A stretch of DNA of 64,000 nucleotides from Acridotheres tristis (taxonomy: Eukaryota > Chordata > Aves > Passeriformes > Sturnidae). The notes beneath the pieces are model-generated. The model worked only from the letters and a program-made list of their open reading frames with translations. It searched no databases and was not told where the DNA came from. The translations under genes and the position numbers were made by a program. Location: the NCBI GenBank assembly GCA_037013685.1, contig CM072899.1, positions 9,776,479-9,840,478 of the forward strand, in the 5' to 3' direction. Positions 49,540 through 61,300 of this stretch are shown here, piece by piece. Positions within the stretch are counted from its first letter, which is position 1; every line of letters begins with the position of its first letter.

Positions 49540-49680
49540 GTGGAGGGTAGGGCAGTGTTTCCCTTGACATTCACAACGAACGCGTGCACCAGAGAATACG
49601 AGGCTCCTCGTACACAGGGTATTGTTCTGGATTTCGTATTTCTTCGGGGTTGTCTTGGCAACGAAGAGGGTTTGCCGCTA
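49540..49680. promoter_or_regulatory. CpG-dense patch with RFX X-box-like palindrome
   Basis: About 11 CpGs occur in 140 bp of otherwise CpG-poor DNA. It contains a perfect inverted repeat TACGAGG-CT-CCTCGTA at 49597-49612. It also has GTTGTC-TT-GGCAAC at 49649-49662, close to the RFX-family X-box (GTTGCC-N-GGCAAC type), nested inside outer arms CTTCG and CGAAG. X-boxes drive ciliary and MHC class II promoters, but no adjacent gene is identified. Function is inferred from motif similarity only. Confidence 0.4.
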
Positions 49681-50080
49681 GAGGTGTGTGAAACACTGGG
49701 TAACAAAAAACATCACAACTCCCACTTGTTTCATTCCACCATCCTTTTAAACCTGACTCTTTTTCAACCTGGAATGCTCTCAGTGTGCTGTGTGTCAGGA
49801 GGGGCAGCAGAAATCAGCACAGACTCGTCTGCCTCCCCCTCTCCCCTAGCCCAGTGATTTTGAAAATAACAAAAAATGACATTTTTCATTGGAAAACGAT
49901 GTCTATCCAGACACCCTTACATGCTCTGGTCCCATTCTCCCTTCAACTACCTTCTTAGGGAGTAGTTCCCTGGCAGGCAATGGAACTGACAGCTCCAGAA
50001 TGGATGAATGGATTTAAGCAAAATTAGGATATTATTTTTTTCCATTTGTTTGCTTGTTTCAATTAATGACATTTTTAGTG

Positions 50081-50136
50081 ATGTCATTGAAATCAATGGG
50101 GTGACTGTGGACTAATTTCAGTAAGACCAGGTCTGC
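50081..50136. repeat. Possible palindromic ancient repeat fragment
   Basis: CATTGA-AA-TCAATG is a perfect inverted repeat (50085-50098) followed by GGGGTGACTGTGGACTAATT and CAGTAAGACCAGGTCTG. It is reminiscent of the 'cattgaagtcaatggag ... tttacacc ... gatctg' centre-to-right part of the element at 16.3 kb. Weak. Confidence 0.25.
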
Positions 50137-52995
50137 CAATTTGCCCTGATCAAAAGGAGTCTTCCCTTTGTACAGAGAAGAGATGCTGGACACATAATGC
50201 TACATCTGGTCAGCAAACTAATAGAAATGCCCCACTTGCCCTTCTGACTCAGCTCCTTCCATGGGCAACAGACCTTTTTTTACTGTGGATGAGGTCCAGG
50301 AAGTATTCTGAAAAGTTTTTCAAGCATCTGTGGATGCAGTTTCACCTTGCTCATTCATGTAATTTGCCTTGATTTTTACTTACTGAAGACATTAAAAAAT
50401 TAACCCAAACAGCTGTTCAGATGCCTCTATTTTTAATGCAACAAAGGAAAAAAAGTCTGAACAGCTGTGTCAGTGGAACACATCCAGGTGGCATCCCTAA
50501 GGCAAAGTTTCTACAAAATCTGTAAGATAATGTTTTTATTATCTTAGCTATTGTATTTCTTTTTTATTACTTCTTGTGGATTCTTAAAGAGGTATTGGCT
50601 ACTTATTTCTTATCTTTGCCCTCGTCCCTCAGTGTTTGTGCTGTGCCGTAGCTCAACGCAGATGTTGCAGTGATTCAGCCTTCAAAGGGAAAAATTACCC
50701 TTTCAGCACAATCCTCCCAAATCTATTCTGGGGTCTTAAATGGGATTTAAGGCTGAGTAAGGAGCAATTTTACACACTTGGCCTTTCTATGGCGAGAAAG
50801 TCAGGATGTGGCACCAAAAATTGCCTTAGGGATACTCAAGAGCAGAAGGTATTGGTTCTCCAAGCTGTATTGCTAAATCAGATGAGACACACAGTTTTGT
50901 TGCAGTTCCTTGACAAGGTAGCTGGATCATCCTCAAAGAGAGGCTAAGACTCACAATTACACAAGAGTTTGGAAGAACAGTTGTTTGGGACTCCAACATA
51001 TGTAGCATTGGGGATTTGGAAATTGCTGGTTAAATTCTCAGCTGGGTGATGCTGAAATCTGTATCAGGTTCACCGACAAAGACTCATGAAGAACCTCCCT
51101 TACTGAGGTTCTGAATTCCTCAAGTGGAATCCCAGAAGTCTCCCATTCTGCATGGAGTAAATTTTAGCTTTCTAAACTCTGGTGCCCTTTCCATGCATTT
51201 ACTATCACATCTCAACCATGAGAGACTTCCAGACACCTGCACCGAGCTCTGGATTTCATGGAGCCACACTCCATCTGTGCTCTAGGCCATCACACCATAG
51301 TCCAAGCCTTACACCCTGTCCAGTCATCCAGGGCTCATCTGTTTCATGCCTCCCATATACACCCTCCTAGGAGTTACTCTGTTGCTATAAGGCAGCTTGC
51401 TGATTTATGGATGTGTTATCCATAAACTGCTGATTGATATTTTCTGCCCTGACATCAGTCCTTGGATTATGAACTCTGTAGAACAAAGTGAAAGTGCTGA
51501 AGTGTCTGAAAATTGGCAGCCACGTCACAGGTGTTGCAGCAAATTATATTCATAATAATGAATAATAATAGCAATGATAACTGTACTGATTAAGCAATTT
51601 GCTGCTGTTATTATTCTTTCTCCTATTTCCACAATATTTGACAACTATAGGCTCTCGTCTCCAGAGAGTTCTTGAGACTGAAGAAATGTTTTCAGGTGAA
51701 ACAGAGTGCAAAGAAAAGAGTTGCTTTTCAGCTTATAGCATAATGATAGTAGATAGCTAAATGCCTGAAATATGTTTCTCTACCACTAAGACTTTTGTTT
51801 TTAAAATTTAATTAGCTTGAGAGACAAATTATGTAAAAATGTCGGTACAGTCCTGAGAAGGACTGTCTTTCAGGGGAAAGCTCAGCCAAATCATTCCTGA
51901 GTCTAAAGGAAAATTTCATTCTCCTCGAAATCGTTCTCTTTTGGTACATTTTCTTCATATTTAGTAGCTGGATGCAATTCCCTCTATATGTGCTAAGCTT
52001 GTGTTATTACAGTTTGAGCACGATATATGTTTATTTGGAGTCTAACAAGATCATCAATCAGGAAATACCACTGCACTTCATATTATGTACTTATTTATGG
52101 TGTTAGGATGAAATTTACCTGGGTCCAGAGAACAAAATTAGGCTGTTACAGCCCTTGGTTTCATATAAGTTATTTTCCTCTCAATGCCTATGCCCTGTGG
52201 ACACAAATTTATTTCTCCAATACTAGATGAAAAATCTCCCATTCTTTCACTGCCTCCAGGTAATGATGTCTATACCTTTCCTTCTGCTTCCAATTTTGTG
52301 TCCATTACTTGAATGCTTGAAAACATGAAATACAATACCATAAGTCACAGAGCAAGAAAATCTGCAGAGTGTAGGGAATATGTCTTTTCAATCCTTTTGT
52401 AATTAAAGAAATTCTGCTCAGTCATTTAATGTCTTCAGTGACATGATCATACTTCTGATCTTAACCTTCCAATTAAATTGTAGGAGCTGGTTAGCCATTA
52501 GAAAGAAGGAGTATTTTGCAGACAGGTTATGGGATGCAGATTTGGAAAATCTCAGTTGTCTGAAGAGTGTCACACACCGAGCAATGAAAGATGACTTTAA
52601 ATGGAGCATGTACTAATAAATGTAAATATGAAAGTGGAAAATTACATCACAGAATATGAGAGCTCAATGCAGTTAATAATAGCAGGTATTGTATTAAATA
52701 ATACTAAAAAAATCAGTGAAGAACATTAAGAGACCTTTGTTAAGTGTCCAAATGTGTTCTGATTGCTGTATTTGACAACTCTGCAAGAACCTATGTCTCA
52801 GAGACTTGGAATCTCCATGAGATTAGATAGATAGTATTTGCACACAAAATGCAGGAGAAAACTTAAATGAACAAATGGCAAGTTTATCTCAAATAGAAGT
52901 GTTATAAAACCATTAAGCACGTAAAAGTTTATTCAGTTAATTGGCTAAGGCCCAGCAAAGATTTCACAACACTATCAGCAGGGTGTTGAAACACT

Positions 52996-53045
52996 AAAAC
53001 AAAACAAAAAAACCAACAAAAACCAAAAAACGACAAACCAACAAC
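52996..53045 (+). repeat. A/C-rich low-complexity tract
   Basis: AACAAAACAAAAAAACCAAC-like sequence, nearly free of G and T, with no attached retroposon recognised. Confidence 0.75.
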
Positions 53046-54261
53046 CCAGCAATCAAAAGTTTCATTTCAGAGTAGCACTGTCATTTAAGAAACACCCTCT
53101 TCAGTATTTATTAGATAAGGACCTGTTTATCAGCATGCGTGTATGTTCTTCTTGGAATCAAGGTCCATGCAATTTATTTCACATACAGCAATGTTCTCTC
53201 AGTGCTTTGCAATTTTTCCATGCTCAAGTACCAGGAAAAGTGGAAGTAAGAGTCATATACAGTTTTGAAGAAGTATGACACATAATATTTATATTTACTT
53301 AGTGATTTGAGCTAAGACAGACATGCAATCACAGTGTAATGAGTTAACCAACAGGAGCTTCTGGCACTTCTTGTGCACAGAGGAAAAAAAATAATCTCTT
53401 AGGAACATGGACGGACAGGAATGTGTCAAAGCAGGAACACAAGCAAAGGTAGCTCACGAAGCTACAGATAAAATAGAAAATTTGCATGTTGTGAATTAAA
53501 ATAAATAAAATTGAGGTATAACCTATGTAAAGCCAATGAAAGATGTGCTCTGGATATCTAGTAGAACTCCATTGTAGTTGTATTGATGGAGTAGCAACCT
53601 TTGAAACAGAACGTTTCTGAATTTCTGCTCCCTTGTGTATCTTTTCTTAGGAATAGTCTGGCCATCTAGGAAATATTTCACTCTACCTTCCAGCACACAC
53701 AGAAGTTTGAAAACAATGCAAATGTAAATAGTTCCTTATCCCAAACATTTCGGTTGCCAAGAAGAAATGATGCATTTTGTACCAGAGTTATATTATGACC
53801 AAGATTAATTTTTGGATTGTCTCCAGCTATTCTTTAACAAAAACACCTCTTCATGAAACACAACCTGTAATTCACAGGTTTTGTGTATTCAGGGGAACTT
53901 TTCCCAACAGCTGATTTACAGTGTTCATACAGAACAATCTGTACTGTGACCTGCTTTTAATCCAGAACTCAGATATTCCAGAGGCAAAGTCATGGGAGAG
54001 GGCACCAGGTTTTTGAAGATGAACCTACTCAGTGATAAAGATCTTATGGAAAACCAGAACAAAACCAATCAATGTATATACCCTAAATTCTCTTAACAAA
54101 AGAGAAATATCTCACCATTGTGATACAAGAAACTATTACCCAGTAAGAATTAAGGTCAGGCCTCAAGTAATATTTCACAGCATGAGTTACATATCAGGTT
54201 GTTTGGTGCAACTGCACCAATTAACTGGTCACACATGTGCTTGCAGTGTCTCTAACCAGAT

Positions 54262-54291
54262 CTGCTCTCTTGCTTTCTGCTCTCTTGCTTT
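54262..54291. repeat. Perfect 15-bp tandem duplication
   Basis: CTGCTCTCTTGCTTT occurs twice in direct succession with no mismatch. Confidence 0.9.
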
Positions 54292-57200
54292 GTCAAAGAA
54301 ATCACTTTATATATCTACATTTGTATATTTAGATTCATCAGTGTTCAAAAACATCTACTATAAATTCAAAGATGAATTCTGGGATCAAACCAGGAATCAT
54401 CAAAATACAAACCGAAGAAAAAGTAGAAGGGAATAAAAGAAAAGAAGGGAGAATTGACAAGTGGTAGAAAAATAGTGAGAAAATATTGGGAATGTGTTAG
54501 ATTATTATCAGATGGAACTTCCTTTGCATCCAATTTTAGTCACTTTTGGGAATAGCATGTGACCAAGATTTGTTTATGGCTGTCATATCAGAAGACTCAT
54601 GCGCCATTGGAGTTTTGTTGATTCCTACCATGTCAAAACCTTTGATTAGAATTAAATTTCCCTGATAATGTGGCAGCCTCTCCTTCCAGCAACCAAATAA
54701 ATAATATTTGTCTGAGTCGAATGCAGTTTACAAGGCTTAAGTCATTAAACATGACCGAGCTGACCAATCACACCACACAAACACCGACTCATCACCCCTG
54801 AGTGATGTCAAAAAAATAACCACATCAATAAAACGAAAACCTCAGAATTTGCAACACTGGAGGGACTGAAAAACTTCAGTTTCTATGCAAGCAATTTGAC
54901 AAAAGAAAAAACACTATACTTGACAAGGAAATTCTTTTGCTGAAAGTTGCATGCTCAGTTATATGATAACATTGCTGGTGTCCTCCTGTTCTTCTTTTTC
55001 CTCTTATGTTTCTTCTAAGAAATATTTCCAGAACTTGCTATCTCAGAATTGTGGCATTCAGTAGTTCCAGGAACAAATCAGCAATATTAACAAATACTTC
55101 AGCTACAACATTTCTAAGGAAATAAGACTTACTATCATAATCTCCTGCTGACTCTCACCTGAGAACATTAAATTCTCTAGTGTGGCAGTAGACTCTGAGG
55201 ACAAAACACTCATTTTTTTATTTAATTAAAATCAAAATAAGAAATTCAGGATAAAAATTTCAAAGATTGGAAAGGGAAGTCAGAAAACAGCAAGATGAGA
55301 AAGGATGAAAACCAACACCACACTGATGACTCTGGAAAATTCCAAGTCAAAGTACATCACAGTACATCACAAAGTACACATTTTGTTTTGGTACAAAGAC
55401 ATGATAAACAGTACACTTGGACTTCAGAGGCTTTTTTAAAAAAAAGTTTTTTTAACCTTTCTTATTTAACTTTGTACTGGAATAACAGCCTGTTCCTGAA
55501 TTTACAGTCATGCATATTCTCCACACTCATACGTAAAGTTACATTGGCTTCCAGCAGATTATGTTTTTGAGTACATCACAAAGACATCACCGCTGAACAT
55601 TATCTTCTGGCCTTCAAGCTTGTCACATAACATCTAGTATTTAGCTATTAGCTACTATCTACAAATGAGCTGTCTTGACATGATCAAGGTACTTCATCAC
55701 TCTGCAGAAGTTCATGCCATGAATCAGCAGCAGCACGAGAGATGCTCTGGCACTCTCTGGTACTCAGTGCTGCTTTACAGAATGACACAGTATCAAAGAT
55801 AATAACCAGCCTCTGGAACAAACAAATCACAGACTAATGAATACTGAACATTAAAGCCCAAAGTAATTTTCCCTGTATCCCCCTAGAGGACTATAACCAA
55901 CACTATAGAAAAGTCTCAATGAAATCTTGCTGAGTTCTGTGTGCAGCCCTGTTGAAAGCCAAGAGTGATGTAAGATTTGCTTGGAGTTTGAATTGAACCC
56001 TCTGCATTGTTCCGAGAGCTTACCATTAAAAGAAGAATAAATGTTAGCAATAAAAAGGTCAAGAGAATGAACATCTGAGAGCATCTAAAGATCTGCAAGG
56101 GATCTCATAAATATATAGCAAACATCCTCCCTGATGGATTCCCCAGAAGAGAAGAATTCTACATCACCCACAAAGCACATTTTTTACAATCTGTTTCTTT
56201 CTGTCTGGATACAAAAGACTGAAACAGTGTTTAACATATGACTTGTAAAATTCAAAGTTTAAAGCTTAGGAAAACTACCAAGATTAGAGCTGTTCAACAA
56301 AATCTTGTCTCCCTTCACAAATGTCTTTTTATCTAAGTTGCCAATAAACCAACAAATTAGACTTTCAGCTATCAATACTGTTAGGTGCCATGGCTTTAGG
56401 TACACAAAAATAAATTAAACAGCATGGGCTTGAATCATACCAACATCACAGGCAATTCTGTGGATTTTCCCACTGGATGTATTGGTGAGGGCTTAGGGTA
56501 TTTGCTGTCATTTCATTCTCTGGTGCCCTAAACTTTGAAGAATGCAATAAATTCTGGCAATTTTTGTTGGCTCAGATCCCTTTTACATTGGCCACGTGTG
56601 ACCAAGAGCAACATCTCATGTAGAACTTAGCAGAAACTTGAGCATGCTCTGCCAAAAAGCCCCTGGGAAGCAGGGTTTGTTGGCACTTCCCTACCTTCAA
56701 GCAAGCAGGCAGCAGAGGTGCATCTTGGGGTTGTTCAGCTCCAGGCAAAAATAGACTCTTCTAAGAAAGACCTTGAGAGCAAAACTACAGAGAATACAAG
56801 TGGTAAACAGAGAAGTGGAAGACAGAGAAACATCTACCAAAGAACATGCACAGACACAATGGGAACATCATCCTGTTACCACAGCATTCACACATATAGG
56901 ATACACGTGTATAGGATTCTGTTTCTCCTCCTGGCATTCAGCCCTGGGTGGTGAAAAAGCTGATGCTCTAGGCTGTAGTGGTCCATCCTTTTTTTCCAGC
57001 TGGTCAGATACCAGCTGAGGCACCTCTGTAAGCACCACATAGCTCTGGCAACAAGGACTTGCAAGTCAAGTTGATGCCTGCACACAAATGTTTGAGGCAG
57101 TCTTTAGCTGCTGAAAATTTTACTGCCCTCTCCTCTACCCCTTGTCATCTCTTAGATCACAGCAGAAAGGGAAGTGGGCAAAACAGAGCTACCAGGTCAT

Positions 57201-57483
57201 GAACTAACTCTTGGGGTCCATCGTGTTGAGTCTGTGTTCTGGAGCTGAAGTTTGAATATTTGACAAAAGGGAAAAAAACCCCACATCTAAGAGAAACTAC
57301 ATAAAGCAGCTAGAGAAAAAGAAATACAACAAACAAGCTCTGCAGTCAAGGAAAGGGTAAAATCTTGGCTCTACTAAAGTCATTGGGATGTTTGCCAGAA
57401 AGCTGTAGACAGCGTGTTTTATCCAGGACTTTTAATTAGTTATTAAATGATTCAATGGCAAGTTGGCTGGTTTAAGGCACCAG

Positions 57484-57524
<41 letters not shown>
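57484..57524 (+). repeat. A41 homopolymer
   Basis: Forty-one consecutive A residues. It could be the poly(A) tail of a retroposed transcript inserted on the plus strand, but the sequence upstream (57400-57483) was not recognised as any gene or SINE, and no target-site duplication was found. A simple expanded A tract or an assembly/sequencing length error is equally possible. Confidence 0.95.
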
Positions 57525-57527
<3 letters not shown>

Positions 57528-58164
57528 CAGAATAGCTCCAGCATGCCTCTCCCTGCCCTGCCTACCCCTTGGGAGGTTCAGATCATGCACAGCTTTTTTT
57601 TTATGGGAGATTTGACAGGTTTTTCATTGAACCTTAGCTGAAATCAGTAGGTTCCCAGGCCCTGCCTCCTTCCCAAGTTTGGGAATGAAGATAGGAAGTA
57701 CCTGCTAATGACACCAGAGACACTGCAAACATCAAAGTGTCAGCAGAAAGCACCCTGGAAACCTGGCCCCTGCAGTACTGACACAGCCTGTCTGGTGGGG
57801 GATAGTGCACACGAAGAAATAGGATGCTGTGTTCATTTAACTGACAGACATTAGAAAGGATTTGAATTACTCTTGAATGACATATCCACAAATAAATGAG
57901 GCAGCTCACTGCCTTCAGGCTTTAGCCACTTTGTGAAGAGCCCCACAACCTGAACCCTCTATTCACACTGCACACTTCTGCTCTGCCTCGTTTTTCTCCT
58001 TTCCTTAGTCTCCTTCTGCCTTTCCCCCTCCAAAGTACACCGGTTTCTATGGGAACAAAACACATCCTGGGAATGGACAGAACTCGGTGCTGTCCCCACT
58101 TGCAGAGCGAAAGCAGGGTTGAAACAAACGCTTTGCAGTTTCTTCCACGAGCTGGGGAAGGCGA
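57525..58164. other. Unique non-coding DNA
   Basis: No gene is recognised. GC rises towards the minisatellite. Minus-strand frames of 154 and 171 codons begin in the minisatellite region and run through here with no domain outside repeat-derived Pro/His/Ser. Confidence 0.5.
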
Positions 58165-58272
58165 GGAGCGATGGGTGACGGATGAGGGGTGATGGGTGGT
58201 GGGCGATGGGCAATGGGTGGCAGGTGAGGGGCGATGGGTGACGGATGAGGGGCAATGGGTGATGGGTGCACA
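58165..58272 (+). repeat. G-rich minisatellite, 63-bp higher-order period
   Basis: Tandem GATGGGTG / GATGAGGGG / GCGATGGGC-type units. A 22-bp block starting GCGATGGGTGACGG occurs identically at 58168-58189 and 58231-58252, giving a 63-bp higher-order period. The plus strand holds many GGG/GGGG runs, including GGG-N4-GGG-N4-GGG-N4-GGG at 58194-58217, a canonical G-quadruplex motif. The His-Pro-Ser-Pro-Ile-type minus frame is repeat-derived. Confidence 0.9.
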
Positions 58273-58385
58273 GGGGTGAGCGTGGGCGCCTAGCCCTGCC
58301 CGCACGGTCCCCTCGGCACACGAGGCACACACATGCACGGCCACCGCTCCCTGCGACAGCAGAAGGCTCGGCAGAGCTCGTTCCA
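58273..58385. promoter_or_regulatory. Small CpG-rich patch beside minisatellite
   Basis: About 110 bp with several CpGs (GAGCGTGGGCGCC, CCCGCACGG, CCTCGGC). Together with the minisatellite it forms a miniature CpG island. No start site or exon could be assigned. Confidence 0.3.
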
Positions 58386-61300
58386 TCCAATTCTGCTTTA
58401 ATATATCTAAAAATTACTTTGACAGCTGAATAGCTTCTTTGTTTATAACTCGTTCTTAGCTGACTCTGCTGCATTATGGAGCTTTGTAAATAGATTACTT
58501 TGTCAAAAACTGAACATATATGGTCTGGGCATGAACAATTTAGTGTGATGAACTGAATTCGTTTTGTGTGATGTGCAGTCCTGCTGCCTGTAATGCATCT
58601 GCTTTTCTCTGTGGGTTTAATTTTCTGATCTCAAGTGTTTTATGATTTTTCTTGGGGTCTTTGGGATTATCTGTTATCTCCTCTACCCTCTCCTGGACAG
58701 AGGCAGAGAATTTACAGTATGTTAAATCTCAAGACAATTTGTCATACGCTAACTGTACCAAATCAAGATTTTGGCTGCAAAGAACAGATCATCATTGTTA
58801 GTCCCCTGAAAAGATATTCCTGCTCTGAATTACTGCAAGTTTTTTGTATTAGAATTAGGATTTCAACACAGTAGAGTGTCAGCTTAGAAACTGGACCCAC
58901 TATAGGGAACATCATATGGAACATATACAGCTTCTTACTGTGTCCCTTCATCCCCAGTGCTAAAACCCAAAGTAGACAGATCTCTATTCGCATGACTTCA
59001 GCTGCACCTGAACCAGCCCATTGGCTTTACAGAGAATTATCTATAAAATATTAAAGCAAACCCAGTCTGTACTGCATTGCAGGCACTTATCAGGGCCTTG
59101 CACTGTGCCCTGTATGAGCTTTGCAGGCTCTGAAGCTGTTGCCTTTAGCTGTGCTTGAGTTGACTGCACTGGTCATCTCTGATCACCATTGCAGTTTTTA
59201 CTCCTAGCTATGACTTGCTTAGAAATTACATTACTGCAGATTGACTTTGTGCCCTGCCTGGAGGTGCATTAAAGACTCAAGGCTTTTTTTTTTTTCTGGT
59301 TTCTCCTGTCTTATTCCCCTCTCCCTCACTCATTTTTTTAAACAAGCAGCATTAATTCTGGTGGCTAGGTGATATGATCCAGTACAAAAATGATAAGGAA
59401 CTTTAATTGTCCTAACAGTAAAATTACTGTCAGCTATATGATAGGCATTACATTGATCCTTTGTGGGATGGGGACTAAGCACTGTACTTATAGACATCAC
59501 TGAAGACTTTTCTTCTGCAGGACACAGAGCTGGGCCTCACATTGCATTGCAAGGGACTTTGCTCAGCCCATGAACTGTTTAAACTCTAGTTTTCACTACG
59601 CCCTGCATTTTGCACTCAGTGGTATTTTGCCACTTCTGAACATACTAACCTTCTCTATAAGCAGAAGGGAAGTTGTTCAGACAGACAAATCTCTCCTTAT
59701 CTCTTAGTCATAACCCTGATTCACCTCAGATGATTTCAAGAGCTTCGTACATATTAACCTTTCAAATAAAAAAAGAAAAGAGAATGGCTTCTTTGCAAAC
59801 CGCTGTTTGAAAACAGAAGCTGTAGAAAGATTCCTCACAACCTTACTTGCTCCTACTCATACTCCTAATGGGCACATATTTCACAAGAGATGGCACACTA
59901 CATGCTGGTTTGTTGAAAAAAAAACCCCGTATATATTTGAAATTTAACCCCTCTGTGGAAGTCTTTGTATTAGAAACTAGTGCCTTGATTAATTAATTCC
60001 TTAACTTTCACCCCTATGGTAAATGATGGACTGGTGTCACTGATAAAAAAATAAAACCTCTGACTCCGCAATATTCAGGTAAATAATGAAGAGCTGCACA
60101 GGTGGTTTAGAAAAATTACACTGGGAATTTTCAGATTTAGCAAGAAGTCATGTGGTCTTCAGAGTCAGTAAATTTCCACAGACAGTTTCTGTTCTTCACC
60201 CCCCCTTGTGGCAAACATGGCTGAGCCACCAAACATGTCTCAATCGGTCTGTAACCTGCTCTGCCGCAGGAGCACTCGGAAAATCCCAGCACAGCGCACA
60301 CCAGCTGTACTGGGATATGGCTGGTGCCAGGAAAGGCAGGAGGGATTTGCACTGTCACTGCTTGTGTGCATTGGTCAGAAAGGCTGAAGTCAACTGGCTG
60401 AAACATATCAAAAGCTCTGTGCAAAAAAAGAGACCACGAGGGGGAAGAAATAAGAGTCATGGTTTGCAGAGGAGAAGTAAATAGTTTCCAAGGTCAGGGA
60501 TCCTTGATACAGAAAGAAAATGAGAAGTAGAGAGGGGAAGGAAGGCATGTCATCACCTCACAGCATGATGCATCTGGAGTAAATACATCTTTGCATGTAC
60601 TCAGTGTGCTTTGCCCTTTCCTTCAGAAGAGCTCCATATTGTTTAAATCCTAAATGATGGATTTTCACATTCATATATTTTCTTATTTCGGTGCTGCTGG
60701 CACCTAAAATCTGAATTTAAGTTTCCAAAACCAACTAAAATCTCTGCCTCTAGCTCTAGTCTTAGCTGTTCCCTGCCAGTGTATGAACATGACTCTCCTT
60801 CCATAAGGTCACAGTTAATAACAAGCTAAAAATGTCCCACCTAAAGGACCTAGAGGGTCATGGTGTAAGTCTACATCTTATAAGTAAACATGAGAGCTTA
60901 TTGAAGGCTACTTTCCCCAAAAGAAACCTTAAATTTTGGGCCATGACAATGAGTCAGTGCATAACTCCTTTCACTAAAGACACATAACCAATTTTCTCTT
61001 TAAGACTGTGCCAGGTAATACATTAGATAGTGGACTCCAGGCTCCTGCCACTTCTGACCCCCCACAGGCTCACAATGCCTCAGATGGTTGCATCAAGCTC
61101 CTCATGGACAAGAGAATACATTTAACCAGAAAGGAGATCTTGTGTGCTCTGGTTTCTGGAAATGTAACTGAAAACACAAGGGTTGATGCTGTTAGCAGAT
61201 GGAGACTTTTCCTGTTCAGAGTGTTCAGCCTGTTGTACTTATTGGAAAAGTGGGCATGGTGGGAGCAGTACCACAGGCCCAGCTCTCGGTGCCCATTAGA

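Larger units (their letters stand above)
49681..57483. other. Unique AT-rich non-coding DNA
   Basis: No exon can be supported. Minor items: an inverted repeat at 50085-50098, an A/C-rich tract at 52996-53045, a perfect 15-bp tandem duplication at 54262-54291, and AGTACATCAC short repeats near 55350-55580. The 134-codon frame at 54032-54436 is Lys/Ser/Asn-rich with no recognised domain. The stretches at 51400-53900 and 55800-57400 look featureless. Confidence 0.5.

Noticed and set aside
57922..58474. Minus-strand frames of 154-171 codons with HPSPIAPH-like repeats
   Set aside because: They derive from the G-rich minisatellite. Three frames are open together, which indicates composition rather than coding.
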